Source of the DNA: Typhlomys cinereus
Taxonomy: Eukaryota > Chordata > Mammalia > Rodentia > Platacanthomyidae
NCBI GenBank assembly: GCA_023101885.1
Contig: JALPQD010000393.1
Span: 434,001 to 498,000 of the forward strand
Length of the DNA stretch: 64,000 bases
Direction: 5' to 3'
This document shows, in pieces, positions 47,938 through 60,217 of this stretch; the stretch's first letter is position 1; the number at the start of each line of letters is the position of its first letter. The notes under the pieces were generated by a model. The model saw only the letters and a program-made list of their open reading frames with translations, was not told where the DNA came from and ran no database searches. The position numbers were made by a program, and so were the translations under genes.

Positions 47938-49888
47938 CTATGAAAGACTAAATCTTCCCTCTGGAACAGTAAGGTGAATAATCTCCCATTCTCTCTTAAG
48001 TTGCTTGACTTTGGGTATTGTCTCACAGCAATAGAAAAGAATAACCATTACAAAAATCAGTACAGAAATAGGGTGTTGTCATGTGTGATTAAGATTCCAG
48101 TACCAAAAAGTAAAGCAGTTGTTTATGAAATTGAGAGAATTTGGTACTCGTCAGTATGATCAATGTTGAGATATGTCTAGTGTGCCTTTGGAACTGGTTA
48201 TTGGGAGAAATATATAAAACTTTGGAAATTTGTGCAGGGAAAGTCTTTTTATCTTGGAGATAGAGCCAAATGGGCCTTTTTTGTAAGAGTCTGGAAGAAA
48301 GTAAAGCTGTTAAAGATGTAGGCAGTGGAAGCCCAGCTTGTAATGGTCGAGAGGGGAACAGAGACTATCTGGAAACTTGATAAGATGCAAATAGTGTTAT
48401 GTGTTGACAAAGAATTTGATCAAGTTTTTCCCTTGTCCTGAAAGATTTCCTGAAGTTAAACTTGAGTGCTTGGCAGAGGAAATTTCAAGGCAATGTAGTC
48501 TTGACAATGTGGCATGCTACTTTTTAGCAAAAATAACAAGGAATCAGGCAGACAGAAGTAAAAGTCTGTGAGATCTGATGAAAGAAAGTACAATGACAAA
48601 TTTAAAAGAGTTGAATCAGGAACAAGCAGACAGGAAAATGTCAACTCTTATTAAACAGAGTTAGCTCCATTAGAAAAATCAAAGCCTGTTCATTTAGATT
48701 ATAGGAGAAGCCCTACTCTGAAGGCAAGATCCTCAGAGAAGGCCTCCACCCATAAGATTGCAAATTCTTTTGGAAGGAAAGAGTTAGAAAGCTCTGTTTC
48801 TCCTCTCAAGCAACTGACCAAGGGAGATAGAAATTCTTGCCAGCATGGAGAAGCTGAACCAGCTGTGAGTCAAGGAGGCCAATGTCCACCTGTAAGTTAT
48901 AACAGAAGTTGGCAATGTCGACTGTGTGGTATTGGATTTGGAGGCATCAGAGATACAAAAGAGAGGACATCATGGATCCAAGGTTTCAGAAAGTGGCATA
49001 AGCCGAGCAACATGTTAGAGACCTAGGAAGGGCAGTTTGTGCTGTGGAGTTAAATTCTGGCTTACCATTAAGAAGTGAAGATGTTAGAGATACCAGAGCC
49101 AATGTGGGACATCTGCCAAAGAGAGCTGTATACCCTGGGATGAGCCAGCCCAAAAGAATAATTCTATGGGCAGATGCATTGGAGGGGTAGAACCCAAGCC
49201 TTTTAGAACTGAAATGATTTCAACAAGAGGTTCATCTGTTGGACATGAAGCTGTAGGATGTATAGTTTGTCTTGCTGGTTTTTGGTCTTGTTATGGATTA
49301 ATCTTTCCTGGATATGCCCCCATCCCTCATTTTTGTAATCAAAATGTCTATTTTGTGCCACTGTATGTTGGCAGTATGTGACTTGTCTTTTGATTTTACA
49401 GGAGATTTTGGACTTTGGATTTTCACACTCAGTTGGGGCCACTGATATAGTCTATGCTGAGATATTTAAAGTTGGATTGAATATGGTTTTCATAATGAAA
49501 TGGCAATGAGGCTATGGGGCCAGGGGTGGGGTATCATGGTTTGAAATGTGTCCCCCACAGTCTCATGTGTTAGGAGAAGTTCATGGCACTTTTAGGAATT
49601 AGAACCTTGCTGGAATAAGGCAATCACAGGGGTGAGCCTTGAAGTGGATTAGTCCCACCCTACTTTGGGAAGAGGCCTGTTCTTAGAGTGACTGTCTTAT
49701 AGTTCTCAGCTTTCTGGATGGATATGACTCAGCCTATCTCCACCTTCTGCTGCCAGCCATGCCATTTCTGCCATGGAAGACTGTATTTCCCTTATGGAAC
49801 CATAAGGTACATAAATCTCTCTTTTTCTCCCTTAAGGTACTTAACTTTGGGTAGTGTCTCACAGTAACAGAAAAGTGCAACCAGTATA
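47938..49888 (+). mobile_element. Old MST/MLT1-like MaLR provirus
   Basis: A partial 5' LTR (47938-48052, only the 3' third) is followed by about 1.48 kb of internal sequence (48053-49531) and a full 3' LTR (49532-49888). The internal start AAAATCAGTACAGAAATAGG corresponds to the MaLR primer-site region. Near its 3' end it carries GCCACTGTATGTTGGCAG, TTTTGATTTTACAGG and GGGGCCAGGGGTGGGG just before the LTR, typical of MST/THE1-type MaLR. The 3' LTR is the same family as 61838-62195 and 63088-63423. Frames in it are short and unrecognised. More decayed than the 17169 element. Confidence 0.8.
49532..49888 (+). repeat. 3' LTR of the MST/MLT1-like provirus
   Basis: Begins TATCATGGTTTGAAATGTGT (TG changed to TA) and ends near AAGTGCAACCAGTATA. 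Shares AATCTCTCTTTTTCTCCCTT with its relatives at 61838 and 63088. Confidence 0.8.
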
Positions 49889-51288
49889 AAGACAAAATTG
49901 ATGAAAAAGTACACTTCCATCAAGCCAGAAGGTAGAAAACAGACTTTGAGTTCACTATAGCTTGAAGCCCCACATGACCTCTTCCAAGCTGTATTCCATC
50001 TCTTGTATAGAAAGCTTCGAGCAGAACTTAGAGATATTTATGAGCAAACACACACAAAGCTATAGGGAAATTATAACACTGAGCTGCTAGTTTTCTGAAA
50101 ATTTCAAAAAAAGCATCATATTTTTATTTTCTTTAAATTTTGTAATGCCTATTTGTGAACACGAGTATAAGTATTTTCCAAAAGAATTATAAATCTTTTT
50201 TATTTGGATGAACTTCATTTTATCTTAAAACCTTTTAACATATGGACAATGATTTGAAAGGTAGGGTAGTATTATTTAACAGGAAAATCTGGTGTAATTA
50301 TAACTGAAACAATGTTAGTAGGTTAAGATAATATCCTAATAACAAAATATGGCTAGGTTACTGATCTAAAGATATACAGTATGCTATCTGTGAATCTTTC
50401 TGATTCATCGAAGGAAGAAAGGAGAACTGTGGAGTATAAAAGAGCAAGCAGTTCAAGGGAAGGACACACCATCTCAAGTTCCACATGATTTCAAGAAGAA
50501 ATTGAAATAATTTTCTTTAAATAAGTTAAATATCTGACTTTTAAAATGTAACTGTGGAGACATGCTAATTTTCACCATGCTTAATTATAAAACAACAACA
50601 AAACTTGTGAACACATTTCTGCAACTAATATGTAATTTTTGAAAAGCATAATCAATTACAAAAAAACTGTATCTAAAGAGACTTGGACAGATGGAGCCCA
50701 ATCATGACAGACGAAACAATGTACCAGGAAAATGGACCTACAGCCACTTCTTTTTCATTCATCAGGAAGAGACTCCCAAGGACCTTTTCTTTGAAATTAC
50801 CACTTTGAAACAATTTCTTTGTAAGGATGCAAAATGGTGAATACTTTTGAAAAAGTTTCTTTAAAATTATTTCTCTTTTTTAGGTTCACATGCAATCAAA
50901 GAGAAAACAAGTCTCTTGCCGCTGTATAGATAAGACACTGAGTAAAGCAGTTTATCTATTTCAGTTTTCTCTCTTCATATCTATTTTCCTTTATTAAGAT
51001 AAAAATCCTATAATAGAGGGCAAAATTCTGTCCACATGAATTAATACATTATTCACTTTATTGAAGAGTATATCACAATGGTTGCTTATGTGGCATTTTT
51101 TTCAAGGATGAGTAATTACAATCAATTAACTGCAAAGGCAAAAAAAATCGAATGACTTAACCATATAGAGCAAAATGGCTGTCATGCAAATGATGCTGGA
51201 GACTTGTAGGGGAAGTTAAATGTTGAGAAAATAGTCATTTTGGATTTTTAGTCCATTTTTATTGGATGAAATGAGAACATTAGCAGTA
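49889..51288. other. No gene seen
   Basis: AT-rich sequence with short A runs; no repeat recognised. Confidence 0.4.
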
Positions 51289-51306
51289 AAGAACATCAAT
51301 TCTCAT

Positions 51307-51736
51307 TAACTATTGAACAAGACATTCCATTCAAGGCAGGATTGCTGCATCTAGGCACTCACTGAAGTGAGGCTTGACCTTACCAGACCTGCATGACTGA
51401 CATACCAACATGCCCCCACAAATCTTGAGCAAAAAACTCAACAGAGATAAGAACATATGGTGGAAACCTTGAGGACAAAAGCTCCATGAGTAGAAAATAG
51501 AGATGGAAAGAGTGGGGTGGCCTGAAGACAGGCAACTTGGTATGCCAAAAGAGGCCTGAACCCCCACAAAAGTAGAAGAGTCAGAGGGAATCCTGGGGCA
51601 CATAGAAGTCAATAGGCAGGAAGGTGGAGGGAATAAAATGGATTGATGAAGTGTTGGGATGGAGGGAGGATGGAAAGAAGTAGGGTTAAGTACTCAACAT
51701 GCTTGTAAAACTAGAAAAATAAAATAATAATTAAAA
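51307..51736 (+). mobile_element. 5'-truncated L1 3' end with target-site duplication
   Basis: A 430-bp insertion bounded by an 18-bp direct repeat AAGAAYATCAATTCTCAT (51289-51306 and 51737-51754; one mismatch). It contains a purine-rich 3' UTR segment and ends GCTTGTAAAACTAGAAAAAT, then AAAATAATAATTAAAAAA. The 3' UTR type differs from the G-rich young L1 and resembles older rodent L1s. The 93-codon minus-strand frame is antisense. Confidence 0.8.
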
Positions 51737-51754
51737 AAGAATATCAATTCTCAT

Positions 51755-52394
51755 AATTCTTTATTGAAAAAGTATATCTCTTTAAACTTTTTTCTAAGTC
51801 AGTCGTAGGGTGAGACCAGTAGACTGGAGATACTTACAGCCAGTAAGTATTCAATAATTATGAAACAATTATCAATTTATTACTGACATTTTCATTTATA
51901 AAACACCCCAAGATTTCCACCAACTTGTTTCTTCTGTGACTTCCTGGGAGTTTTCCTTCTCAATGAGAGATGCTCATTCCTGTGCTAGATAAGGATAATC
52001 ACCTACAAAACATGGCCCTGAGATAAAATGGAAAAATCACAAGCCAATTCATATAATTTTCCAAATCTGAAATATTTATTGTAATGATACATTGTTCATT
52101 ATTGAGATATGCCACAAAATTTTGAGATATATTTCTTTTCCAACAGGAAAATTATTTCACACACATTCAATGCCTATTCACTGACTGTTTCCTGTGCGTG
52201 AGGGATAATTGCTCAGCATCTAGCCTGAGACAAATGGTCCTTGTCTTCATGGTCATTAGAACAAACATAAATATAAAATGACTAATACTACTAAAATTTC
52301 ATGAGTTTTAAAGAATTGCATTTCCTGAGAAATTTCAAGCTTATGTTTTTCAGTTTCATACTTTATTTCCTCTGTATTAGGTGTGATAGATTCT
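51755..52394. other. No gene seen
   Basis: AT-rich spacer. Confidence 0.45.
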
Positions 52395-52625
52395 TTGTTG
52401 GTCAGTTCTGTGTTGTAGCAAAATACCTGAGTTGTGACTTTATGAAGAAAAGAGTGTCTGCAGATTTAAGAGCTGCTATCCGTTCAGTCTCTGATAAAGG
52501 CCTATGACTACCTCTCAGAATGATGAATGGTACCATGGTGGAGGAGAAGTGCAAGGGAAAGATTTCATGGTGCCAGGAAACCAGAGGCAGTTAGTGGCCA
52601 GGTTTGCTCCAGATATAATAGTTCA
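52395..52625 (-). mobile_element. MaLR-type LTR fragment, minus strand
   Basis: The plus strand has GTTGTAGCAAAATACCTGAG followed by a purine-rich middle with ACCATGGTGGAGGAGAAGTG, the order of a reversed MaLR LTR. Truncated and diverged. Confidence 0.4.
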
Positions 52626-52959
52626 CGCTTGTGGGAACTCACTATGATCCAAAGACAGTGGTTTTAATCCCTCAATTCCTAACCACTTTCTACTAAACAC
52701 AACCATTTGTAGTTGTTCTTCAATACTAGCATATAGGGGAGCATGCTTTTTTGCAGACTGTGCAAACCATATTTTGACTCCACCCTCTGAAAAGTAATGT
52801 ATGATTCTACTTATGGTTTTCAAGATTTCCCATGCAGTTTGGTTATGGATTGAACTTCAGACCAAAATCTCTTGAATTTCTGAAGACAAAGAAAGTTTTG
52901 ACTAATTAAGTTTTTTCAAAAAAAGCTGAGAATATTTATTTTTACTTTTTTCCTTTGCA

Positions 52960-53222
52960 TCTGTACAGGTATATCAGAGGGCACTTTCTTTTGTTTTGGC
53001 TTGTGGAGGCCAAAGGGTGACTTCTGTAGCCTTCCTGAGTTGCTTCTACCTCCTATCCTCCTATTTACTCCAGTATGGGATTTCTATGTCTTTGCCTTCC
53101 AGAACTGGAAGTGCAGGCCACGACAATTTCCACCTGGCATTTCATGTGGGATCTGGGATACAAACTCGGGCCCTTCTGCTTTTGAGGAAGAATCTTAACC
53201 CCTGAGCAATCTCTCCACCTCC
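52960..53222 (-). mobile_element. B3-like SINE, minus strand
   Basis: Plus-strand order: GCTTGTGGAGGCCAAAGGGT, CAGAACTGGAAGTGCAGGC, CATTTCATGTGGGATCTGGG and the reversed head TCTTAACCCCTGAGCAATCT. Layout of a reversed B3-type SINE. Both plus-strand frames over it are artefacts. Confidence 0.65.
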
Positions 53223-55640
53223 TTAGTTAGGTTCTTATCCCTGACCCTTGAACATAGACCCTTGTCACTCAAACTAATGTCTTAGTGAAAAGTTCTGTGT
53301 TAATAATAACTCAAAATATTTTAATGTCTTGACTCTTTTATCATCCTAAAAGCCCTCAGTCTTTCACATTTAGGGAAAATATCACTTGCACTAATTAAGT
53401 ATTTACTTGTGAACCCATATCGGTAAGTTTAATCATACATGTACTTCCTTAAGTATTGCTGAAACTCTTTTATTTGTGAGTGAGAAAAATATATTCCCCA
53501 CTGCCATTTAAAATTTAAGAGATAAAACAGGTTATTTGTTACACTCATTAAGCATATAATAAATATGAATATTTGATTTTTAATATGAGCTTATTTTTTC
53601 AGTCATCAAAAAGTAAAACCTCTTAGTTTATTTTCATTGCCTCTTAGTCATATAGTAAACAACAGACAGTTTGTCTAGCTTCTTTAGATGTTTCAGGAAA
53701 TATACAACCCAGATTTTACCTTCACAGTAGTCTATATCTTACAACTTATTGAATTTTTCTTTACTTATCAATATGATATCATATATAAGACAGTGTGTTG
53801 CTGAATATATTTCATTGATTGTTTTCTTGTGTCAATGCCTAGCTGTGTGTACACATGTATACATACATTCTATGAATAAACATATTAATATTTATAAAAA
53901 TTCTGGTAAGGAATAACTAAATTTTTGGAAGTTATTTGATTGATTCCAAGTTTATGAACAGATTGCTTCAAACCAAAATAGGTTCAGGAGTTCCTCTGAG
54001 AGGTATAAGAGGCAGGCTTTGTATGGCAAACAAAGAAGAAAAGCAGAGGAAATATTGCAGGGTAGCTTTTACTCAGTTGCCTGATTTAGTATGTCTCACT
54101 AGAGGGTTATATGTTTAGACGTTTGTTGGTTGCTTTTCATTGTTTGAAATGAAGTTGTGATTTTGTTTAACATAAGTCTTTATAAGAAATAGCTATGCTT
54201 CATTTATGTCTCATAATCAAGTATGGTGCCGAGTACAAATAAGGCCTTTCTCTGCTTAGAGAGTCTTTGTACCTGGTCTGCAGGTGTATGAATGTGGGTG
54301 CATATGTGTATGTTTCTGTATGCATTTACTAAAAGTAAGGTATGTTTCTTTCATGGTTTGTTTTCCTATAGCTCCAGTACCTATAGAAGGAAAACATCAT
54401 ACCTTAGAAGAAGTTTCTAAGAAAGCAATGCACCTTGTTACATTTTGAGAGATATCATTGTTCACTTTGTGAAAATATTCATGTATCTAATGTCTTTATG
54501 GTGAACATTTACCCCTGGAATTTGATGAAATCCAGTAGCTCTAGCTTTAGTCAGAGCTGTTATCAGGGAAGATAAATGAGAACAGAGAGAAGTTCATAAA
54601 GGAAAGCCACCTCATGGCCTGACTTCTCCCTGGAGAAGACCACTACAGGTCTGTCTGATTTGCTGTGTCTGGCTGCAGACAGCTTCAGAATGCTTTGAAT
54701 GAGGGTAGATTCACTTCTGTGGGTGAATAACTTCTACAGACCTACAGTGCTGACTCACTGGGAATTATAGATCTGTTAGGGGAAGAAAAAAAAATACCCA
54801 AAACCTCCCACCATTCTCATTGTTTTTGTTCACACAATTAAACTGTAACACAATGTTTCACACAGCATCTGAAATGAGTAAGTGAAAAAGAACATTTTCA
54901 AAAGTGGAATATGTGAGTGGGATCAGGTAACTTTCTTAAGGAGGTCATACTTATTTCAGGCCCAGAAAGGCTGGAGTTTCATTAGAAACTGGGATACTGC
55001 TAACAGAGACAATTGATAAGGTTACATTAAGGCACACTGAGTATGTGTTAGCCAATTTCAAAAGGTTTGCATGCTATCATAATTACTCAATTAAAAGAAT
55101 ATACATTTGGACAATTCAGTAACATGATACAAATATGCATATACATTTCCATAATTCCAAAAATGTAACATGGTACAAGCTAGTATAATGATCTGTTTAA
55201 CAAACTTTCCAAAAAGTGAATATGTTGTTTTTGGGCTCAAGGCCTGCTCAAAGCACTGGGCTCCTGGCTAGTCCTCAGTTACTTTCCTAGGCTCTGAGAC
55301 AAATAACAGTAGGCTTTGGTGGATCAGATTTCCTCTCTTGTTAAGGTGGGTGAGTCCAGAGCACCAGAACCTTGCTCCTGAGGACGCTAAAGCTTCTTCC
55401 ATGGAACAAAAAGGAATCTTCACATCTAACCCTAAGATAAATAACCTTCTTTTACTTTCCTTCTCATCTCAGTTGACAATCCCCTCTACTTCAAACCTAA
55501 AACCCCTTAGGGCATTAACTCTTCACCCTCATAACCTGGAAGGAACTAATAGTTGCCATAGTACCTTAAGCTGTAACCCTTGACTACTAAACCCACCCTA
55601 TTTCATAATATAAAGCTGATCTAATACTTAACCCAAACCA
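53223..55640. other. No gene seen; C/A-rich end may belong to the L1
   Basis: AT-rich, unique-looking to about 55,230. From there to 55,640 the sequence becomes C- and A-rich with many AACCCT-like words; it may be the 5' region of the old L1 that follows, but I cannot show this. Confidence 0.35.
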
Positions 55641-55989
55641 CACATAAAAACCCTTGACACCCAATCCCAAACATATAGGCAAATCTAGACCTAAACTCTG
55701 TCATTCCCAGAACCAAAGTAGGACTTTCACAATTTTTTTTGATACCATATCACCTTACCCATGAAATAACAGCAAGGAACATTAGACTGAGACTTTAAAT
55801 ACGTAGGTAAAACTAGCAATAACAGTCCAAGTGCAGTCATAAACATATACCAAGAAAGATTCTAGAAATCAAACACAAAATGACCAAGTCACATTGTAAA
55901 TCCACAAGAAACACAAATACAACTACCCGACATAAAAATGTTGACCACATAACAATGGATCCCTACTAGAATAACCATTCAGATATTAA

Positions 55990-56900
55990 TCAAGAATTTA
56001 ATAACTAAGACAAGGATTTTCAAAGCATGATCTTTAGCATGATGAAAACAATGAAAGAGGAAATCCAAGAGGAGTAAAATAACCATATAAACCAGTATGA
56101 ACAGGAACATGACAGTCACCTAGATGAAATGAAAAAGGCAGTTGAAGAAAGAAAACTAGGCATAGAGCAGTTGAAAAACTGCAAACAGAGATTAAGCTGA
56201 AATTAAAAATAAGCTAGCTATAATCTAAAAGTCAATAAATAGTCTTGCCAGCAGAACCAATGAAGCAGAAAATAGAATATCAGAAAGAATAGAAGAAAGA
56301 TGACAGAACAAATTGGTTCAATCAAAGAAGTTGGAACAAAGTAAAAAAAAATACTGGAGAGGAATAGTCAAGAGTTATGGGACTCTTTGAAGAAACTAAA
56401 ACTATGCATTCATGGACTACCAGGAGAAGAAACCTATAAAGAGACTTTTCACACTATATTAATGAAAATTATCCACATTTAAGGAAAGAAATATCCATTC
56501 AAGTACAAGAAACATATGGTACACCATTCAGATATGACCAAACTAGAAACTTGTCATGACAAATTATAGTCAAAAAAACAAAGATATATGACAAAGACAA
56601 TCTGTTGAAAGTGTTAAGAAAATAAAAAACAAGTTATATTTAAAGCTAAACCTGTTAAAATAACAGCTGATTTTTCAATGGAAACAGTAAAAGCCAGAAA
56701 AGTTTAGAAAAATATACTTCAAGTCATTATTGAGCAGAAATGCCAACTCAGACTTACATGCCCACCAAAACTATCAGTCATGATTGAGGGTGAAAGAAAA
56801 ATCTTCCATCATAAAGACAAGGTGAAGGCCTACATGAACACCAAACCAGGCCTACAAAAGATGCTAGAAAAGATACTCAAAATAATAAAAAAAGAAAAAT
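55990..56900 (+). pseudogene. Old L1 ORF1 remnant
   Basis: A-rich sequence with decayed coiled-coil-like text (GATGAAATGAAAAAGGCAG, GAAAGAATAGAAGAAAGATG), then AAAGCCAGAAAAGTTTAG, CAAGTCATTATTGAGCAG and CTACATGAACACCAAACCAG. This order resembles ORF1 of ancient L1M/HAL1-type elements. All frames contain many stops. HAL1 alone is excluded as the sole source because ORF2 follows. Confidence 0.6.
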
Positions 56901-57547
56901 AAAACTAAAAAAAACCCAAGATACTCAAGCACAAAGAAAAAGACAAATAAATGTGAGACGAGAAAAGGGAAAAAGAATACTAACACAACTTCCTAGCAAA
57001 GAAATAAATGCATTAAAATCACAAAACACAGATAATGACAGAAACCAACAAGTATTTCTCAGTTATAACCCTAAATATTAACGGAATTAACTTTCAAATC
57101 AAAAGTTATTTACTGCAAACATGGATCAAATATCACAACCCAGCAATCTGCTTCATTCAGGAAACACATGCACCGTGAAAGTTAAGCACATTCTCAGAAC
57201 AAAAAGTTCATCAAAAGTATTGGAAACTAATGGATAAAAGAAACAAGCAGGAGTAGCAATTCTGATATTTGACAAAATAGACTTCAAACTAAAAAATATC
57301 ATAAGAGACACAGAAAGATACATATTAGTCAAAGGAAAAACTCATCAGGAAAACTTCACAATACTGAACATATTCACATCTACTATAGTCTCAGTCATGT
57401 TCATTAAACTCGTGATACAATGTTTAAAACAGCAAATCAACCCAAATATGATAATAACTTCAATATCCCATTCTCACTGCTGGATAGGTTAACAAGCAGA
57501 AAACTGAACAAAGATACACTGGGGTTTAATCAAACCATAACCCAGAC

Positions 57548-57563
57548 AGATCTGACTGACTTC
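57548..57563. repeat. Left target-site duplication of the transducing L1
   Basis: AGATCTGACTGACTTC, identical to 58677-58692. The host L1 reads on without loss from 57563 to 58693. Confidence 0.95.
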
Positions 57564-58264
57564 ATGCCCTCCCCTTCTGGTGAGATCAGGAAAGAATGTC
57601 TGTGAACTTAACCAGGTTTCTCATTACTTACTTGTAGACCTTGATGGAGGCCTATTTTCTCTGCTGTAACATGGTCCCCTCTCTCCTTGTTTCTGGTGTG
57701 GCCCTCCTAACCCATCTCTCTTGTTCATAATCCTTGCAATACTGTGTTACATAGGTTTACTTTTGAGTGTCTCAATGAGGGCTGGGTGAGTTTGGTACTA
57801 GGAGCCACCTATTAGGGAGTACATACGGCGCTTATTTTCTGGGTTTGGGATACTTCACTTAATATAATTGTTTCTAATGACATCCATTTCCCAGCAAATT
57901 CCAGTAATTCATCATTTTTGATGGCTGAGTAGTACTCCATTGTATAGATGTACCACATTTTCCTTATTCACTCGTCAACTGTTGGACATTTAGGTTGATT
58001 CCATGACTTTGCTATTGTAAACAGTGTTGCTATGAACATGGTCAAGCTTGTGCTATCGAGGCGAACCTCTGCTGTATGGGGGGTTATTCCCAAAAGTGGG
58101 ATAGCAGGCATACACAATAAAGGACTCTCTGGGAATTGGGGGGGAGGCACTGGGGGATGGGGAGAGAGAGGAGGGGGAGGAGGGGGTTCGGGGGGAGAAG
58201 GGGGGAGGGAGGGAACTGGTAAAAACATTTTAAAATGTATAATTACATTTTTAATAAAAAAAAA

Positions 58265-58661
58265 GCTTGCACCAAAATGCAGTGCATTTCCAACCAAAGT
58301 GGGCTTAGAGGAGCCAACTTTGTCTGCAAGGCAGGCTTGAATAATATCAAGAAAGACTGACTGTTAGGATCATCTGCTCTGGGTTTCCTAGCACTATGCA
58401 AATTCTGGTTACTCTTTTGACTGGACTGGATTTCTTTAGTACAATGGTGTTATCCAACTTGCCATAGTATGTCCAGTACATTAAGTATCTCTAAGATAAA
58501 GTATGGTTGACGCCCAGACTGTCTATTTGTGATTTGATGGTTATTTTAATTCACATTTTACATAAAATCTGAGAAAAATCCAAAGGAATGAATACTGAAA
58601 ATTTCATCTTGCTTTAGCAAAATATTATTCACACATGTATTAATAAAATATACCAAACACG
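58265..58661 (+). other. Transduced 3' flank of a source L1
   Basis: About 397 bp of unique-looking sequence between the L1 A9 tract and the terminal A16 tail. It should match the flank downstream of the source L1 elsewhere in the genome. It carries no open frame of note. The 102-codon frame at 58032-58340 only clips its start. Confidence 0.88.
58642..58647 (+). promoter_or_regulatory. Polyadenylation signal used by the transducing transcript
   Basis: AATAAA lies 15 bp before the first A of the 16-base A tail at 58662-58677, the normal spacing for cleavage and polyadenylation. Confidence 0.85.
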
Positions 58662-59442
58662 AAAAAAAAAAAAAAAAGATCTGACTGACTTCTACTGAAC
58701 CTTCCATCCCAACAATAAGCTATAGACATTCTTTTTAGCAGCCCATGAAACCTTCTCTAAAATAGACCACATGTTAGGTCACAGAGCAAACCTCCACATA
58801 TACAGGAAAGTTTAAATAATGTCCTGTATCGCATCTAACCACCATGGAATAAAGCTAGATATCCACAATGAAACAAATGTCAGTAAGTACACTAATTCTT
58901 GGAAATTAAATAATATGGTGATTAAATACCTTGAGGGAGGAATTGTTTCAGGCAGAAGTCAAAAGATAAATTCAAAAATTCCTAGAAATAAATGATAATG
59001 AAAATACAACATATCAATATCTTTGAGATATGATGAATGCAGTCCTAAGAGGAAAGTTTATAGCACTCAATGCCTGATTCAAAAACAGAAAGCAAGTTAA
59101 CAATGCAACTTAAAGTTTTAGAGAGACAAGAATAATCCAATTCCAAAATCAGTAGAAGAGCAGAAATTAGTAAAATCATGGGAGAAAATCAGAGAAAAGG
59201 AAAATGATACAAAGAATCGACCAAACAAAGATCTGATTGTTCAAAAAAAAATTGACAGTCCCTTAGCCAAATTAATCAAAGCCAAAAGAGAGAAAACCCA
59301 AATTAGTAAAATTAGAAATGAAAAATGGAGTCATTACAACTGACACCAAGGAAATTCAGAGAATTATAGGGTCATACTTTAAAAATTTATACTCTGCAAA
59401 GTTTGACAATCAAAAGAAATCAATGAATTTCTTAATACAATC

Positions 59443-60075
59443 TCAATAGGTACTCCCATCCTCTCCCTCTCCCTTCCCTTCCCCCATAATTCCCCATTTC
59501 ACTCTTCCCCTTCTCCCTTTCCTTTCACACCCCTCCCTCCCTTCCCCTCTCCCTGTGCCTCCCCCTTCCTCCCTCGTATCTCCTGGAGCATCTGATTATG
59601 TGGGCATCAAACCTCTCTCTGAGTCCTCCACCCTATTGAGGATTCAGGACTCAGTAGCATAGCCCGGGACCCCCCCCCCTTGGGCTCCCCATTACCATGG
59701 CAACTCTATCATGACTATTTAATCTTTTGCCTCTAATGATCCTACTGCCTGAAGCCTTCTCCCCTGTGATCCATGCTAGACTTTGGGAGGGGAGATCATT
59801 GACATGTTAGCCACTGTGCAGGTCAGGCAAAGTCCAATTCTGTCAGCTGCAGCCCTAACTTTTTCCGAGTATCTTGCATATCATTGGTCGTCCCCATCTT
59901 TAGACTCTTACAATCTTGTCACCCCCTCTTCCTCAAGGTTCCTTGAGCTTTAGGGTGGGGAGAGATTTTGGCTGTCCTGGTTCCAGGTAAATAATGTTGG
60001 GTCTTGGTGTTCTGAATTATGATTTGTTGTTTATAGTTTTGTTATTCCTTCACTGTCCTTGGCTGTATTCAGAGT
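59443..60075 (-). mobile_element. L1 3' UTR end, minus strand
   Basis: Reversed copy of the L1 3' UTR found at 22,760-23,360: AATAGGTACTCCCATCC, C/T-rich tract, GATCCTACTGCC, CATGCTAGACTTTGGG, GCAAAGTCCAATTCTG, GTTCCTTGAGCTTTAGG. It is inserted into the old L1. Ends near GTTATTCCTTCACTGTCC. Confidence 0.85.
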
Positions 60076-60141
60076 GGTATCAAAGGTCACCTTCTAACCA
60101 AAGATAAAAGACTGTTTAAATGAAGATTTTTTAAAATAATG

Positions 60142-60144
60142 TAT

Positions 60145-60195
<51 letters not shown>

Positions 60196-60211
60196 TCTAT
60201 TTATTTATTTT
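60142..60211. repeat. (TTTA)n microsatellite
   Basis: About 17 TTTA units with one interruption (TCTA at about 60,196). It lies directly at the 3' terminus of the minus-strand L1 that starts at 60218, so it probably grew from that L1's A-rich tail. Confidence 0.95.
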
Positions 60212-60217
60212 CTCTGC

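Larger units (their letters stand above)
57564..58676 (+). mobile_element. Twin-primed L1 with 3' transduction
   Basis: A 1113-bp insertion with a perfect 16-bp target-site duplication (57548-57563, 58677-58692). 57564-58109 is inverted and holds the end of ORF2 and the start of the 3' UTR on the minus strand. 58110-58264 is the plus-strand L1 3' end: ACTCTCTGGGAATTGG, G-rich tract, A9. Compared with the L1 at 19912, about 0.6 kb of 3' UTR is missing at the inversion junction. 58265-58661 is non-L1 sequence that ends with AATAAA and A16, so it was carried along by read-through of the L1 polyadenylation site. The minus-strand frame at 57968-58297 spans the junction and is an artefact. Confidence 0.93.
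57040..59440 (+). pseudogene. Old L1 ORF2, endonuclease region and linker, split by insertion
   Basis: Up to 57563 and again from 58693. Landmarks: TATTAACGGAATTAACTTTC, ATCTGCTTCATTCAGGAAAC, GGAGTAGCAATTCTGATATT, then after the insertion CATTCTTTTTAGCAGCCCAT, CCACATGTTAGGTCACAG, and GAGGAAAGTTTATAGCACTC. Frames are broken throughout. The 61-codon frame at 57420-57605 runs from this L1 into the inserted one. Confidence 0.8.

Noticed and set aside
55440..55700. C- and A-rich segment as a mitochondrial insertion or telomere-like relic
   Set aside because: AACCCT-like words are irregular and no mitochondrial gene or tRNA could be recognised.
57968..58297. 109-codon minus-strand frame with a proline-rich segment
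   Set aside because: It crosses an L1 inversion junction; the prolines come from the reversed G-rich tract.
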